Source: Anaerolineaceae bacterium UBA6105 (GTDB taxonomy: Bacteria; Chloroflexota; Anaerolineae; Anaerolineales; Anaerolineaceae). Taken from it: DNA of 16,218 nt. Shown here piece by piece: positions 7,547 through 14,023 of this stretch. Both the position numbers and the translations under genes were made by a program. A model generated the notes under the pieces. That model was not told the DNA's origin, made no database searches, and worked only from the letters and a program-made list of their open reading frames with translations. The stretch spans positions 1 through 16,218 of the forward strand of contig DIWN01000073.1 in NCBI GenBank assembly GCA_002423495.1, in the 5' to 3' direction. Every line of letters begins with the position of its first letter. Within the stretch, counting starts at the first letter, position 1.

Positions 7547-8227
7547 ATGATCTACCAACCCAACCTCGATATCGCCAGGCTCTACGCCAGCTTTGCCTCC
7601 CCGATTGCCGAAGTCGACTGTGGTAAGCTATGCGCACCCCACAACCCCTCCGGTAAACCCTTTTGCTGCGACATCTGCGTGGCAGTACCTGTGGCATTGA
7701 AAGAAGAGTGGGCTTACCTAAAACCCAACACCCAGCTTTGGCATCGCCTGCGCGGCGACGAATGCCCCACCGACCCCATCGACGTGCCCAAGATGAAAGC
7801 CGAAACGCCGGCTTACATGCACCTGATGGCCTGCCGCGGTCCCGAATACTGCGAGCGCGACTTCCGCACCCTCAGCTGCCGCCAGTTCCCCTTCTCCCCC
7901 TACATCACTGCTGACGACCGCTTTATCGGGATCACCTACAATTGGGACTTTGAGCAGGTCTGCTGGGTTATCAGCAATCTCCACCAGGTCACAAGCGCTT
8001 ATCGCCGCGAATTCATTAACCTTTACGATCAACTCCTCTACGAATACCCCAAAGAGTACGACAGCTACTACTTCCTCTCGGAGGACATGCGCGCAGCCTT
8101 CAAGCAGCGCCGCCGCCGCATCCCGATCCTCCACCGCGACGGGTCTGACTATCTGCTCAGCCCCGCCACCGACCGCCTCACCCGCGTGGACGCCAGCCAA
8201 TTCCGCAAATTCGGTCCTTATAGATAA
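7547..8227 (+). CDS. Conserved-type hypothetical protein with a cysteine cluster (YkgJ-like metal-binding signature)
   Basis: 226 residues, soluble, no signal peptide or membrane segment. Cysteines are clustered in the N-terminal half: Cys25 and Cys29 (CGKLC), Cys40, Cys41 and Cys44 (FCCDIC), then one near 73, then LMACRGPEYC and TLSCRQFPFSPY. Clusters of this kind, ending in CRxFPF, are seen in the YkgJ/UPF0153 zinc- or iron-binding group, so a bound metal or Fe-S cluster is plausible; this is inferred from spacing only. The C-terminal half is Tyr- and Arg-rich, ending FRKFGPYR. The start is the first ATG of the frame, directly behind a TATAAT box. Codons are strongly GC-ending (ctc, ccc, cgc), like the kinase downstream, which supports real coding. 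Exact function is not known. Confidence 0.75.
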   Translation: MIYQPNLDIARLYASFASPIAEVDCGKLCAPHNPSGKPFCCDICVAVPVALKEEWAYLKPNTQLWHRLRGDECPTDPIDVPKMKAETPAYMHLMACRGPEYCERDFRTLSCRQFPFSPYITADDRFIGITYNWDFEQVCWVISNLHQVTSAYRREFINLYDQLLYEYPKEYDSYYFLSEDMRAAFKQRRRRIPILHRDGSDYLLSPATDRLTRVDASQFRKFGPYR

Positions 8228-8243
8228 CTGGTCAGAAAACCTG

Positions 8244-8265
8244 ACAAGCTTACATCCTTGTTTTT
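8244..8265 (+). terminator. Weak terminator-like hairpin after the Cys-cluster gene
   Basis: ACAAG/CTTGT, 5 bp with an 8-nt loop, is followed by TTTTT at 8261-8265, 17 nt after the stop codon. A competing dyad, GTCAG/CTGAC, lies at 8231-8245. The stem is short, so this is tentative. Confidence 0.3.
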
Positions 8266-8435
8266 CTTATCAGAGGTCTTACATTCACTCATAGATAACG
8301 CTTCCATCTTCCCTGCGCGTGGTAACATTAGTTGCGATTTGATAGCATAATTGCTGTCATTCTTGAGCGCTTCCAAACAACGCGCCATGACCAAAACTGA
8401 CACACACCTTTCGATTGTGGTCAAGTGAGAGTGAA

Positions 8436-9101
8436 ATGAACCTAACCCTAAAACAAGATCAGCACCTGGTTGTTCTGGCAGGAAACATCGGCAGTGGAAA
8501 AACCTCCCTCACCCAGCAGCTCAGCCAGCACTTTGGTTGGCAGGCATCCTATGAATCGGTGGACAACAACCCTTATCTGGCCGATTTCTACGCGGACATG
8601 CACACCTGGGCATTTCATCTGCAGATGTATTTTCTGGGCAATCGCGCCCAGGAGGTGGAAACCCTGATGAGCTCCGGGCAATCTGCCATCATGGACCGCA
8701 GCATTTATGAGGACGCCCATATCTTTGTGCGCGCCTTGCATGAAATGAACAATCTTTCCGACCGGGACTATCATGCCTATTTCAAATTGTACGAGCTCGT
8801 CCTCAGGCAGCTACCCAAACCATCGCTCCTGATCCGCCTGGTTGCGCCGGTTGAGACGCTGGTTGAAAGGATCCAGCAGCGTGCCCGTTCGATTGAGGAT
8901 ACGATCGACCCCGACTACCTGCGCCTGCTCGACGGCTACTACCAGCAATGGGCCTTGGAATACGCCGAGAGCCCCGTCCTGACGGTCAACAGCCAGCTCT
9001 TTGACTTCGTCAACAACCCCTCACACCTCCAGGAGATCATCGACGGGATCGAGCACTGCATCACCACCACCTCCAGCCTGAGCCTCTCCGAGCCGGCCTG
9101 A
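8436..9101 (+). CDS. Deoxynucleoside kinase (dGK/dAK/dCK family)
   Basis: 221 residues from the ATG at 8436; an in-frame GTG at 8415 would add seven residues. Cytosolic enzyme that phosphorylates deoxynucleosides with ATP in the salvage pathway. Seen: P-loop GNIGSGKT at 16-23; Glu40 in ASYESVDNNPYL, the substrate/catalytic acid position of the family; the conserved MDRSIYED (Asp87-Arg88-Ser89); and the Arg-rich lid QQRARSIED (about 147-155). The length fits the bacterial dGK/dAK group. Base preference (purine or pyrimidine) cannot be told from these motifs. Its Shine-Dalgarno is weak (AAGTGAGAG). It stands alone: the Cys-cluster gene is about 210 nt upstream and a long repeat cluster follows. 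Confidence 0.92.
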   Translation: MNLTLKQDQHLVVLAGNIGSGKTSLTQQLSQHFGWQASYESVDNNPYLADFYADMHTWAFHLQMYFLGNRAQEVETLMSSGQSAIMDRSIYEDAHIFVRALHEMNNLSDRDYHAYFKLYELVLRQLPKPSLLIRLVAPVETLVERIQQRARSIEDTIDPDYLRLLDGYYQQWALEYAESPVLTVNSQLFDFVNNPSHLQEIIDGIEHCITTTSSLSLSEPA

Positions 9102-9245
9102 GCCTGCGCCCACCCAATGCAGGGCTTACCTACAGGGCATGCCAAAGAAAAAACAAGACGACCCCCTCATGGAAGGGGGAATTAAAGGGGGTGGGAGACT
9201 GAAGAGGGTGGCTCGTTACCCCTAGTGTTAGCAATCTTTTCGTAG

Positions 9246-9275
9246 GCCGGGTTCAGGTGCGGAACCCGGCTTTTT
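9246..9275 (+). terminator. Hairpin plus T-run downstream of the deoxynucleoside kinase
   Basis: GCCGGGTT (9246-9253) and AACCCGGC (9263-9270) form an 8-bp stem with a 9-nt loop, followed by TTTTT. It is also one of the CGTAGGCCGG-type repeats of this region, so repeat and terminator may be the same object. A shorter CCCCCT/AGGGGG hairpin at 9162-9179 precedes it without a T-run. Confidence 0.6.
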
Positions 9276-9325
9276 CTTTCGGGGAGCAAAGCTTTTGTTC
9301 AGCCCAGTCTGGTGTTATATCTCCC

Positions 9326-9497
9326 GTCATCGCGAGTCTCTCCTGCCCTTGTGTCTTTTTACAAGGGTTGCGCCAGTGCCCGCAAAGCAGGGTAAAGCGA
9401 TCTGCCTTTAACTCTGTCACATCGTGCCCTCTGGGTATCGCGAGCGTAGCGCCTGTGCCCGCGAAGCAGGGTATGAGCGATCTGCCTTTTCGATCAG
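9326..9497 (+). repeat. Repeat copy 1 of the ATCGCGAG/GCGATCTGCC unit (also at the right edge)
   Basis: Starts GTCATCGCGAG and contains CTCTCCTGCCCTTGTGTC, then an AAGCAGGGTA...GCGATCTGCCTTT end. A second, shorter unit follows from 9436 (ATCGCGAGCGTAGCGCC...). Positions 9326-9413 match 16098-16185 with about seven differences in 88 bases by eye. ATCGC at one end and GCGAT at the other make each unit a long imperfect hairpin. Confidence 0.8.
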
Positions 9498-10054
9498 GAA
9501 AACAAACTGCAGATTGCCGCGTAGCTTCACTCTTGGCAATGACAAATCCTTCTGTCATTGCGAACCTCATTTGTGAAGCAATCTAAACTCTCGGCAGACC
9601 AATATGTTTGAGGTAACAGGATTACGGTCAAAATCTACGAAGTGCGTCCGAACCACTCACGTGCTTTAGGGCAACCAGTCTAGATTGCTTCGTTCCTCGC
9701 AAAGACAGAAAAAACGTAGGCCGGATTCCGCAGCCTGCCCTGGGGTTCTTTTCTCCAGGGTGAAACCCTGCGATATTTCGTAGGTCGGACGGAGTACCGG
9801 CGGAGCTGAAGAAGGTCTTTTCTATCAGTTCGTAGGCCGGATTGCGCTTCTCAATCCGGCTTCTTTTGGGCTTTCCCTTAGGGGCTATTCTTGATCGAAA
9901 TCCTAGACACATATCCCGCTGTGATACGGACGGGTGACTGAAGATGGTTCTTTTCATTTATCCTTCCGTTGGCCGGATTCGGAAAGGTTCAAAGTGAGTT
10001 AGCCTGAATTCTTGCCAGGGAAGCAGAATACCTATGCCCCGGGGTCGGAACGTG

Positions 10055-10060
10055 TATAAT
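10055..10060 (+). promoter_or_regulatory. -10 box upstream of the methyltransferase operon
   Basis: A perfect TATAAT, preceded directly by TG. The predicted start point is near 10067, about 30 nt before the ATG at 10097. It lies inside the longest open frame (which opens at 10034), arguing for the internal start. No convincing -35 box. Confidence 0.5.
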
Positions 10061-10096
10061 GGAGAGCATCGTAGCAATCAGGCAGAAAGGGCAGGC

Positions 10097-11206
10097 ATGG
10101 TGAGTGGCAACGCGGGTTTACAAAATGCAGCGAAGGCAAAAAAAGATGAATTCTATACCCAACTTCCGGATATTGAGGCAGAACTAAAACACTATAAAGA
10201 CCATTTCAAGGGGAAAAAGATCCTCTGCAACTGCGACGACCCTTTCGAAAGCAACTTTTTCAAGTATTTTGCCATGAACTTCAACCACCTGGGTTTGGCT
10301 AAACTGACCGCCACCAGTTACGTCGACTCTCCCATCGCGGAAGGGCAGTTACCGCTTTTTGAAGTGCAGGGCTTGGGTGTCAGCCAGGGTGAAGGTAAGA
10401 AACCTTACAAAATGGAGATCACTGAGGTCAGAGATGAGGATAGCGATGGGGCAGTTGGTCTTGCGGATGTAGAGTACTTGCTTCGTAACCAGCGTAATAC
10501 GCTCAGTTTATTGCAGGGTGACGGTGACTTTCGCTCGCAAGAATGCATCGAACTCCTCAAGGATGCTGATATCGTGGTCACCAATCCCCCCTTTTCACTT
10601 TTCAGAGAGTATATTGCTCAATTGGTGGAATATAACAAGAACTTCATCATTATCGGAAATGTAAATTCCTTTGCATATAAAGAAGTATTCAAGTTGTTCA
10701 TGAATGATAAAGTTTGGCTAGGCCTTAGTATTCATAGCGGAGACCGTGAATTTCGTGTTCCAGACTATTATCCATTGGAAGCCGCAAAATATAGAGTGGA
10801 TGAAAATGGGATTAAGTATTTGCGTGTCAAAGGAGTCAGATGGTTTACCAATCTTGACTATGAAGCGCGCCATGAAAACATGACTTTATTTTGTCGATAC
10901 ATCCCTGAGGAATATCCCCGTTATGTCAATTATGACGCTATTGAGGTTTCAGCAACTGTTGATATTCCATATGATTATCAGGGAGAAATGGGAGTGCCAA
11001 TTACCTTTCTTGATAAGTACAGCCCTGATCAATTTGAAATTATTGGGTCTAGTGGAGTGCTTGCAAAACCTATGTCAGATTTTGCAGAGAAGGGAAGTTA
11101 TATGCAAGGGGGTCCAAGTTTCTATCTTTCTAATGGCGATGGTACTTACAGGAGACTATACAATAGGATTGTGATCGTGCATAAAGGGGCGCAAAATGAA
11201 AATTGA
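10097..11206 (+). CDS. Adenine-specific DNA methyltransferase, EcoRI family
   Basis: 369 residues from the ATG at 10097 (AGAAAGGGCAGGC just upstream). Starting at 10034 would place the promoter inside the gene. Predicted to transfer a methyl group from SAM to N6 of adenine in a specific DNA site. Seen: the family's N-terminal KKDEFYTQ (about 16-22); a motif-I-like strand KILCNCDDPFES (41-52); the catalytic motif IV NPPF (163-166) after DADIVVT; then IIIGNVNSFAYKEVFKLF (185-201) and VRWFTNLD (247-254); and the tail YNRIVIVHKG. It is slightly longer than EcoRI methylase (about 326), with an extra acidic stretch near 108-125 (EITEVRDEDSDGAVG). Its last 11 bases overlap the start of the DUF262-HNH gene, so the pair is translationally coupled, as in restriction-modification modules. 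The second half is more AT-rich than the first. Recognition sequence unknown. Confidence 0.88.
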   Translation: MVSGNAGLQNAAKAKKDEFYTQLPDIEAELKHYKDHFKGKKILCNCDDPFESNFFKYFAMNFNHLGLAKLTATSYVDSPIAEGQLPLFEVQGLGVSQGEGKKPYKMEITEVRDEDSDGAVGLADVEYLLRNQRNTLSLLQGDGDFRSQECIELLKDADIVVTNPPFSLFREYIAQLVEYNKNFIIIGNVNSFAYKEVFKLFMNDKVWLGLSIHSGDREFRVPDYYPLEAAKYRVDENGIKYLRVKGVRWFTNLDYEARHENMTLFCRYIPEEYPRYVNYDAIEVSATVDIPYDYQGEMGVPITFLDKYSPDQFEIIGSSGVLAKPMSDFAEKGSYMQGGPSFYLSNGDGTYRRLYNRIVIVHKGAQNEN

Positions 11207-12290
11207 ACTACACGAAATCACCATCCGCGATGTTGCGCAAAACTATATCGATAATGACGAGGAAGGCGTCCTCGGCTATGACGGCAAACTCAACATCCGC
11301 CCAAAGTATCAACGCGAGTTCGTTTATGACGCCGAAAAACGCAACGCGGTCATCGATACCATTCGCAAGAATTATCCGCTCAACGTGATGTACTGGATGA
11401 AAAACGAGGATGGCACCTTCGAGGTCATGGATGGTCAGCAGCGCACCATCAGTTTCTGTCAGTACGTACACGGTGATTTTTCGGTGGATAGTCTCGCCTT
11501 CCACAATCTGACCCAGTCTTCTAAAGACGACATTCTGGATTACAAATTGATGGTCTATATCTGCGAAGGCACCGATGACGAAAGATTGGCCTGGTTTCGC
11601 ATCATCAACATGCAGGGGGTCAAGCTGACCGAGCAGGAACTGCGCAACGCCACCTACACCGGTCCGTGGCTGACGCACGCCAAATCGATCTTCAGTAAAT
11701 CTATGGCGCCTGCTTACCTGCTGGCGAAGGATTATGTCAACGGTTCTCCCATCCGCCAGGAGATTCTCGAAACTGCTTTGAAATGGATCTCAAAAGATGA
11801 TGGGCGGGATCAGATCAAGGACTACATGTCCAAACACCAGCACGACCCCAATGCCAACGAGTTGTGGACCTACTTCCGGAATGTGATCGAGTGGGTGCAG
11901 GGCACTTTCACAACCTATCGCAAAGAATTAAAGGGCGTCAATTGGGGTCCATTATATGACCAGTTCAAGGACCAGCTTTTCGATACCAAAGCGCTTGAGC
12001 GTGAAGTCAGTGAATTAATGATGGATGATGATGTCACCAACAAACGCGGCATCTACCCTTACGTGCTGACACGAAGCGACCGCACCTTGAACCTGAGGGG
12101 TTTTTCGTGGAGTCAGAAACGCTCGGCTTATGAACGCCAAAAAGGGATCTGTCCGGTGTGTGGTAAGTTTTTTGAAATTGACGATATGGAAGCCGACCAC
12201 ATTACCCCTTGGCACGCCGGAGGCAAAACTGAACCCGCTAACTGCCAGATGCTCTGCAAAGAAGACAACCGCCGCAAAGCTGGGGTTTGA
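11196..12290 (+). CDS. DUF262 (GmrSD/ParB-like) protein with C-terminal HNH nuclease domain
   Basis: 364 residues; ATG at 11196 with AAAGGGG upstream, inside the end of the methyltransferase gene. N-terminal DUF262 domain (about 8-150) with its hallmarks: KYQREFVYD (38-45) and the nucleotide-binding/hydrolysis motif VMDGQQRTISF (77-87). A helical middle (about 160-290) precedes a C-terminal HNH nuclease: CPVC (Cys319, Cys322), EADHITPWH (Asp334, His335, His340), then Asn349, LC (Cys354) and Asn358. The usual second CxxC of such HNH modules is CKED here, so one zinc cysteine is replaced by Asp357. DUF262 proteins such as GmrS/GmrD, BrxU and SspE act in anti-phage restriction, often reading DNA modification. 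Beside a cognate-looking methyltransferase this is the likely restriction enzyme; whether it cuts unmethylated or foreign-modified DNA cannot be told. Confidence 0.87.
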   Translation: MKIELHEITIRDVAQNYIDNDEEGVLGYDGKLNIRPKYQREFVYDAEKRNAVIDTIRKNYPLNVMYWMKNEDGTFEVMDGQQRTISFCQYVHGDFSVDSLAFHNLTQSSKDDILDYKLMVYICEGTDDERLAWFRIINMQGVKLTEQELRNATYTGPWLTHAKSIFSKSMAPAYLLAKDYVNGSPIRQEILETALKWISKDDGRDQIKDYMSKHQHDPNANELWTYFRNVIEWVQGTFTTYRKELKGVNWGPLYDQFKDQLFDTKALEREVSELMMDDDVTNKRGIYPYVLTRSDRTLNLRGFSWSQKRSAYERQKGICPVCGKFFEIDDMEADHITPWHAGGKTEPANCQMLCKEDNRRKAGV

Positions 12291-12592
12291 TTAATGGTGA
12301 CATTAAGCTCGCCAGTTCTCCGACGCCTGACCAAGAAGAAAAATTCGAGCGAACTGGCCAGGCAATATTCGATGCCCGCGAGCGCTTCCCTGAAGTCAGC
12401 CTCGCAGGCCTGTATGATGAACTCGCCATCCCCTCCGACTTGCGCAAAACCCACCAGGCGAACGACAAAGCCGTCTGGGAAGCATACGCTAAAGCCTGTC
12501 CCCTCGCCGACGAACCAGCCTGCGTCGCTTACCTGATGAAAATTTACCAGCAGTTAACTCTAAAATCCAACAAATTGGAGAAAATATTCTGA
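12287..12592 (+). CDS. Small ORF matching only the C-terminal tail of MmeI-class DNA methyltransferases
   Basis: 101 codons, starting at TTG 12287, which overlaps the TGA stop of the DUF262-HNH gene (12288-12290); GGGG lies immediately upstream, too close for an ideal ribosome site. From residue about 18 it reads like the extreme C-terminus of large MmeI-type (type IIL) restriction-methyltransferases: EKFERTGQAIFDAR, then SLAGLYDELAIP, LRKTHQANDKAVWEAY and VAYLMKIYQQLT. In those enzymes the segment closes the target-recognition region; no catalytic motif belongs to it. GC content and codon use match the DUF262 gene, so it came with the operon. It may be a stand-alone accessory domain made by coupled translation, or a leftover of a deleted MmeI-like enzyme. 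Family resemblance is from memory of the motif, not a search. Confidence 0.6.
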   Translation: MINGDIKLASSPTPDQEEKFERTGQAIFDARERFPEVSLAGLYDELAIPSDLRKTHQANDKAVWEAYAKACPLADEPACVAYLMKIYQQLTLKSNKLEKIF

Positions 12593-12803
12593 TGACTGTC
12601 CAAAGATACACTGTAACGCCCCAACCTGTTTACAAAAAAAGTATGGTGGTATCACTGATGAAGCACAATTGATTGAGAATTTGAATAGTCACTGTATTCC
12701 ATTAGGAATTTTCAACTCCTTGGCGGATGATTATAAAGAGTTCTTGATTGAACGTCGAAAATTAATGGCTGCGAAAATTAAGGAATACTTTAGTCTTTTG
12801 TAG
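12564..12803 (+). pseudogene. Start-less remnant, C-terminal end of an unknown (perhaps DUF262/GmrSD-type) protein
   Basis: An open frame of 79 codons after a TAA at 12561, ending at TAG 12801-12803, with no usable start codon. The translation includes KKYGGITDEAQLIENLNSH, IPLGIF, DDYKEFLIERRKLMAAKIK and EYFSLL. The HCIP...DYKEFLIERRKLMA..IKEYF pattern looks like a protein C-terminus and resembles ends of DUF262/GmrSD-type proteins; that match is tentative. It is much more AT-rich than the operon just before it, so it probably belonged to a different gene whose 5' part was lost when the two pieces were joined near 12,590-12,600. Confidence 0.45.
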
Positions 12804-12861
12804 TAATTTTTCCATAATTATGGGGTATGGTTACTTTTTGTATGCTTTATGGTAAAGAGAT

Positions 12862-13830
12862 TTAAATAATGAAATCTAATGGCAATTGATTTCTGTTATC
12901 GGGCTTAATCAGTTCAATATTGTGAAAAGCCCATTGGCCATCGGTCAATTCACATTCACTTAGCCAAAACGAATTCGCCCATCTGCTATTACCCATCCTG
13001 TGCCTTCCTTGAGACATTCTTTCGAGAATCATCTCAGCATGGAGTGACAATCTCTTTTTATAGTTATTTTTCTCGAAACCAGATAATGCCACTCTAAATG
13101 AGCCAATTAATAAATCAGTGAGCATTAGAAATTCGCAATCTATCAACGCTTGATGGTCGTCACTCTTCGGATTGCTAGAGCGATCATCTATTAAACTTTC
13201 TCTAGGACCGAAAGAGCAATAATCACGCAGGCCATAAATTCTATCTACGATCCTACTGACATCGGCATGTCGGTTGTTTTGTTGATAACCATCAAGATGA
13301 ATTTTCTCAATATGAATCTTCTTATCTGAGCTCCCAAGAAAATGCAAACCACCGGTGATACCCATACGTAAGGTTGTCTCTACCTTGCACACTTTGTCCC
13401 TAAAGTATGTCATATTTCTATGATCATCTTTGACGCGAAATAATATAAACTTAGCCCCCATTAATTCAGGGTCAAGACAGTGGTATGGTGATCCGTCGTT
13501 GTTTCCACTTTCATCATCCCAATTTAAAACAGGAAGTATTTCTTTGTTGGGTTTAGACCTTAAAAATCCCAAACAAACCTGCAATAAATGTTCGGCTAAG
13601 TTGAATTTTTGTCCAGGACCATTAATATCCTTAAAACTAATTTTTTCTAAATATCCGTGTCTGTTCCTGATCGATTTTATAATTGTGAAAAATCCATTCC
13701 TTTTGTTGTTTGGAATTAGAAGCATCCCATGCCAATATCCATCCTTTATTGATTCATCATGATATAAGGAATATTTGGAATCCCTATAACAAATCTCGTA
13801 ATTTTTTAGTTCTTCCGGTCTGAAAAGCAT
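12862..13830 (-). CDS. Divergent DUF3800-like protein (putative RNase H-fold nuclease)
   Basis: 322 residues, soluble, AT-rich. Near the N-terminus YSLYHDESIKDGYWHGMLLI (about 20-39) resembles the opening strand of DUF3800, which usually has a YxDES motif followed by a hydrophobic strand. The later IHLDGYQ supplies a second acidic strand, and the C-terminal part DDHQALIDCEFLMLTDLLIG resembles the LQxADLxxG helix with its conserved Asp. Three spaced acidic motifs are what the family's RNase H-like fold needs. DUF3800 genes are common in phage-defence and mobile regions, but the biochemical role is not settled. The start has no clear Shine-Dalgarno; a TGTTATAAT box lies about 60 nt upstream. 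It is transcribed against the methyltransferase operon, convergent with it. Assignment is moderate; it could be an unrelated hypothetical protein. Confidence 0.6.
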   Translation of the reverse strand: MLFRPEELKNYEICYRDSKYSLYHDESIKDGYWHGMLLIPNNKRNGFFTIIKSIRNRHGYLEKISFKDINGPGQKFNLAEHLLQVCLGFLRSKPNKEILPVLNWDDESGNNDGSPYHCLDPELMGAKFILFRVKDDHRNMTYFRDKVCKVETTLRMGITGGLHFLGSSDKKIHIEKIHLDGYQQNNRHADVSRIVDRIYGLRDYCSFGPRESLIDDRSSNPKSDDHQALIDCEFLMLTDLLIGSFRVALSGFEKNNYKKRLSLHAEMILERMSQGRHRMGNSRWANSFWLSECELTDGQWAFHNIELIKPDNRNQLPLDFII

Positions 13831-13892
13831 ATTTCGAAAAGTAGATTATTAGCAGGTTAAATTATTTACATTTTACTATGTTAGTAATAAGT

Positions 13893-13901
13893 ATTATAAC
13901 A
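13893..13901 (-). promoter_or_regulatory. Extended -10 promoter for the DUF3800-like gene
   Basis: On the minus strand TGTTATAAT (TGn plus perfect TATAAT). It predicts a start point near 13886, giving a leader of about 55 nt. No good -35 box at 17 bases, which the extended -10 may make up for. Confidence 0.5.
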
Positions 13902-14023
13902 CTGCTAGTATCAGTAACCGCCTTTTTAGTATTTTCTGCAGGATCATACCAACAAGATTGACATTTAGGTTATTCAAGAGAAGTCTCGATCGTTTTGCAA
14001 ACAAGAATTGAAAGATCGAATCT

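Larger units (their letters stand above)
9130..9990. repeat. Gene-free cluster of REP/BIME-like palindromic repeats
   Basis: About 0.85 kb without a credible gene. It contains several repeat types. CGTAGGCCGG-type units occur near 9241, 9715, 9781 (as GTAGGTCGGA) and 9831. The 9831 unit has a 9-bp stem, GCCGGATTG/CAATCCGGC, at 9836-9860. A motif like GACTGAAGAGGGTCTTTTC occurs at 9197, 9801 and 9935 in varying states of decay, and exactly as TGGGAGACTGAAGAGGGT at 9192-9209 and 15678-15695. An inverted pair lies at 9511-9544 and 9553-9584 (AGATTGC...GGCAATGACA and TGTCATTGCG...GCAATCT). A single unit of that class lies at 9682-9708. Such clusters arise by amplification of short palindromes, often by REP-associated transposases; none is in the window. 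Confidence 0.8.

Noticed and set aside
8218..8424. 68-codon minus-strand ORF between the Cys-cluster and kinase genes
   Set aside because: No Shine-Dalgarno, no family resemblance, and it overlaps the end of the upstream gene.
9253..9957. Three ORFs of 105-109 codons on both strands
   Set aside because: They lie entirely in the REP-like cluster, have low-complexity repeat-derived translations, and no ribosome site or family resemblance.
9130..9990. Possible insertion sequence
   Set aside because: No transposase frame and no pair of matching terminal repeats around a coding unit; the palindromes fit non-autonomous REP-type repeats.
12294..12536. 80-codon ORF starting at ATG 12294
   Set aside because: Ser/Pro/Lys-rich out-of-frame shadow. 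The frame starting at TTG 12287 carries the recognisable MmeI-tail motif.
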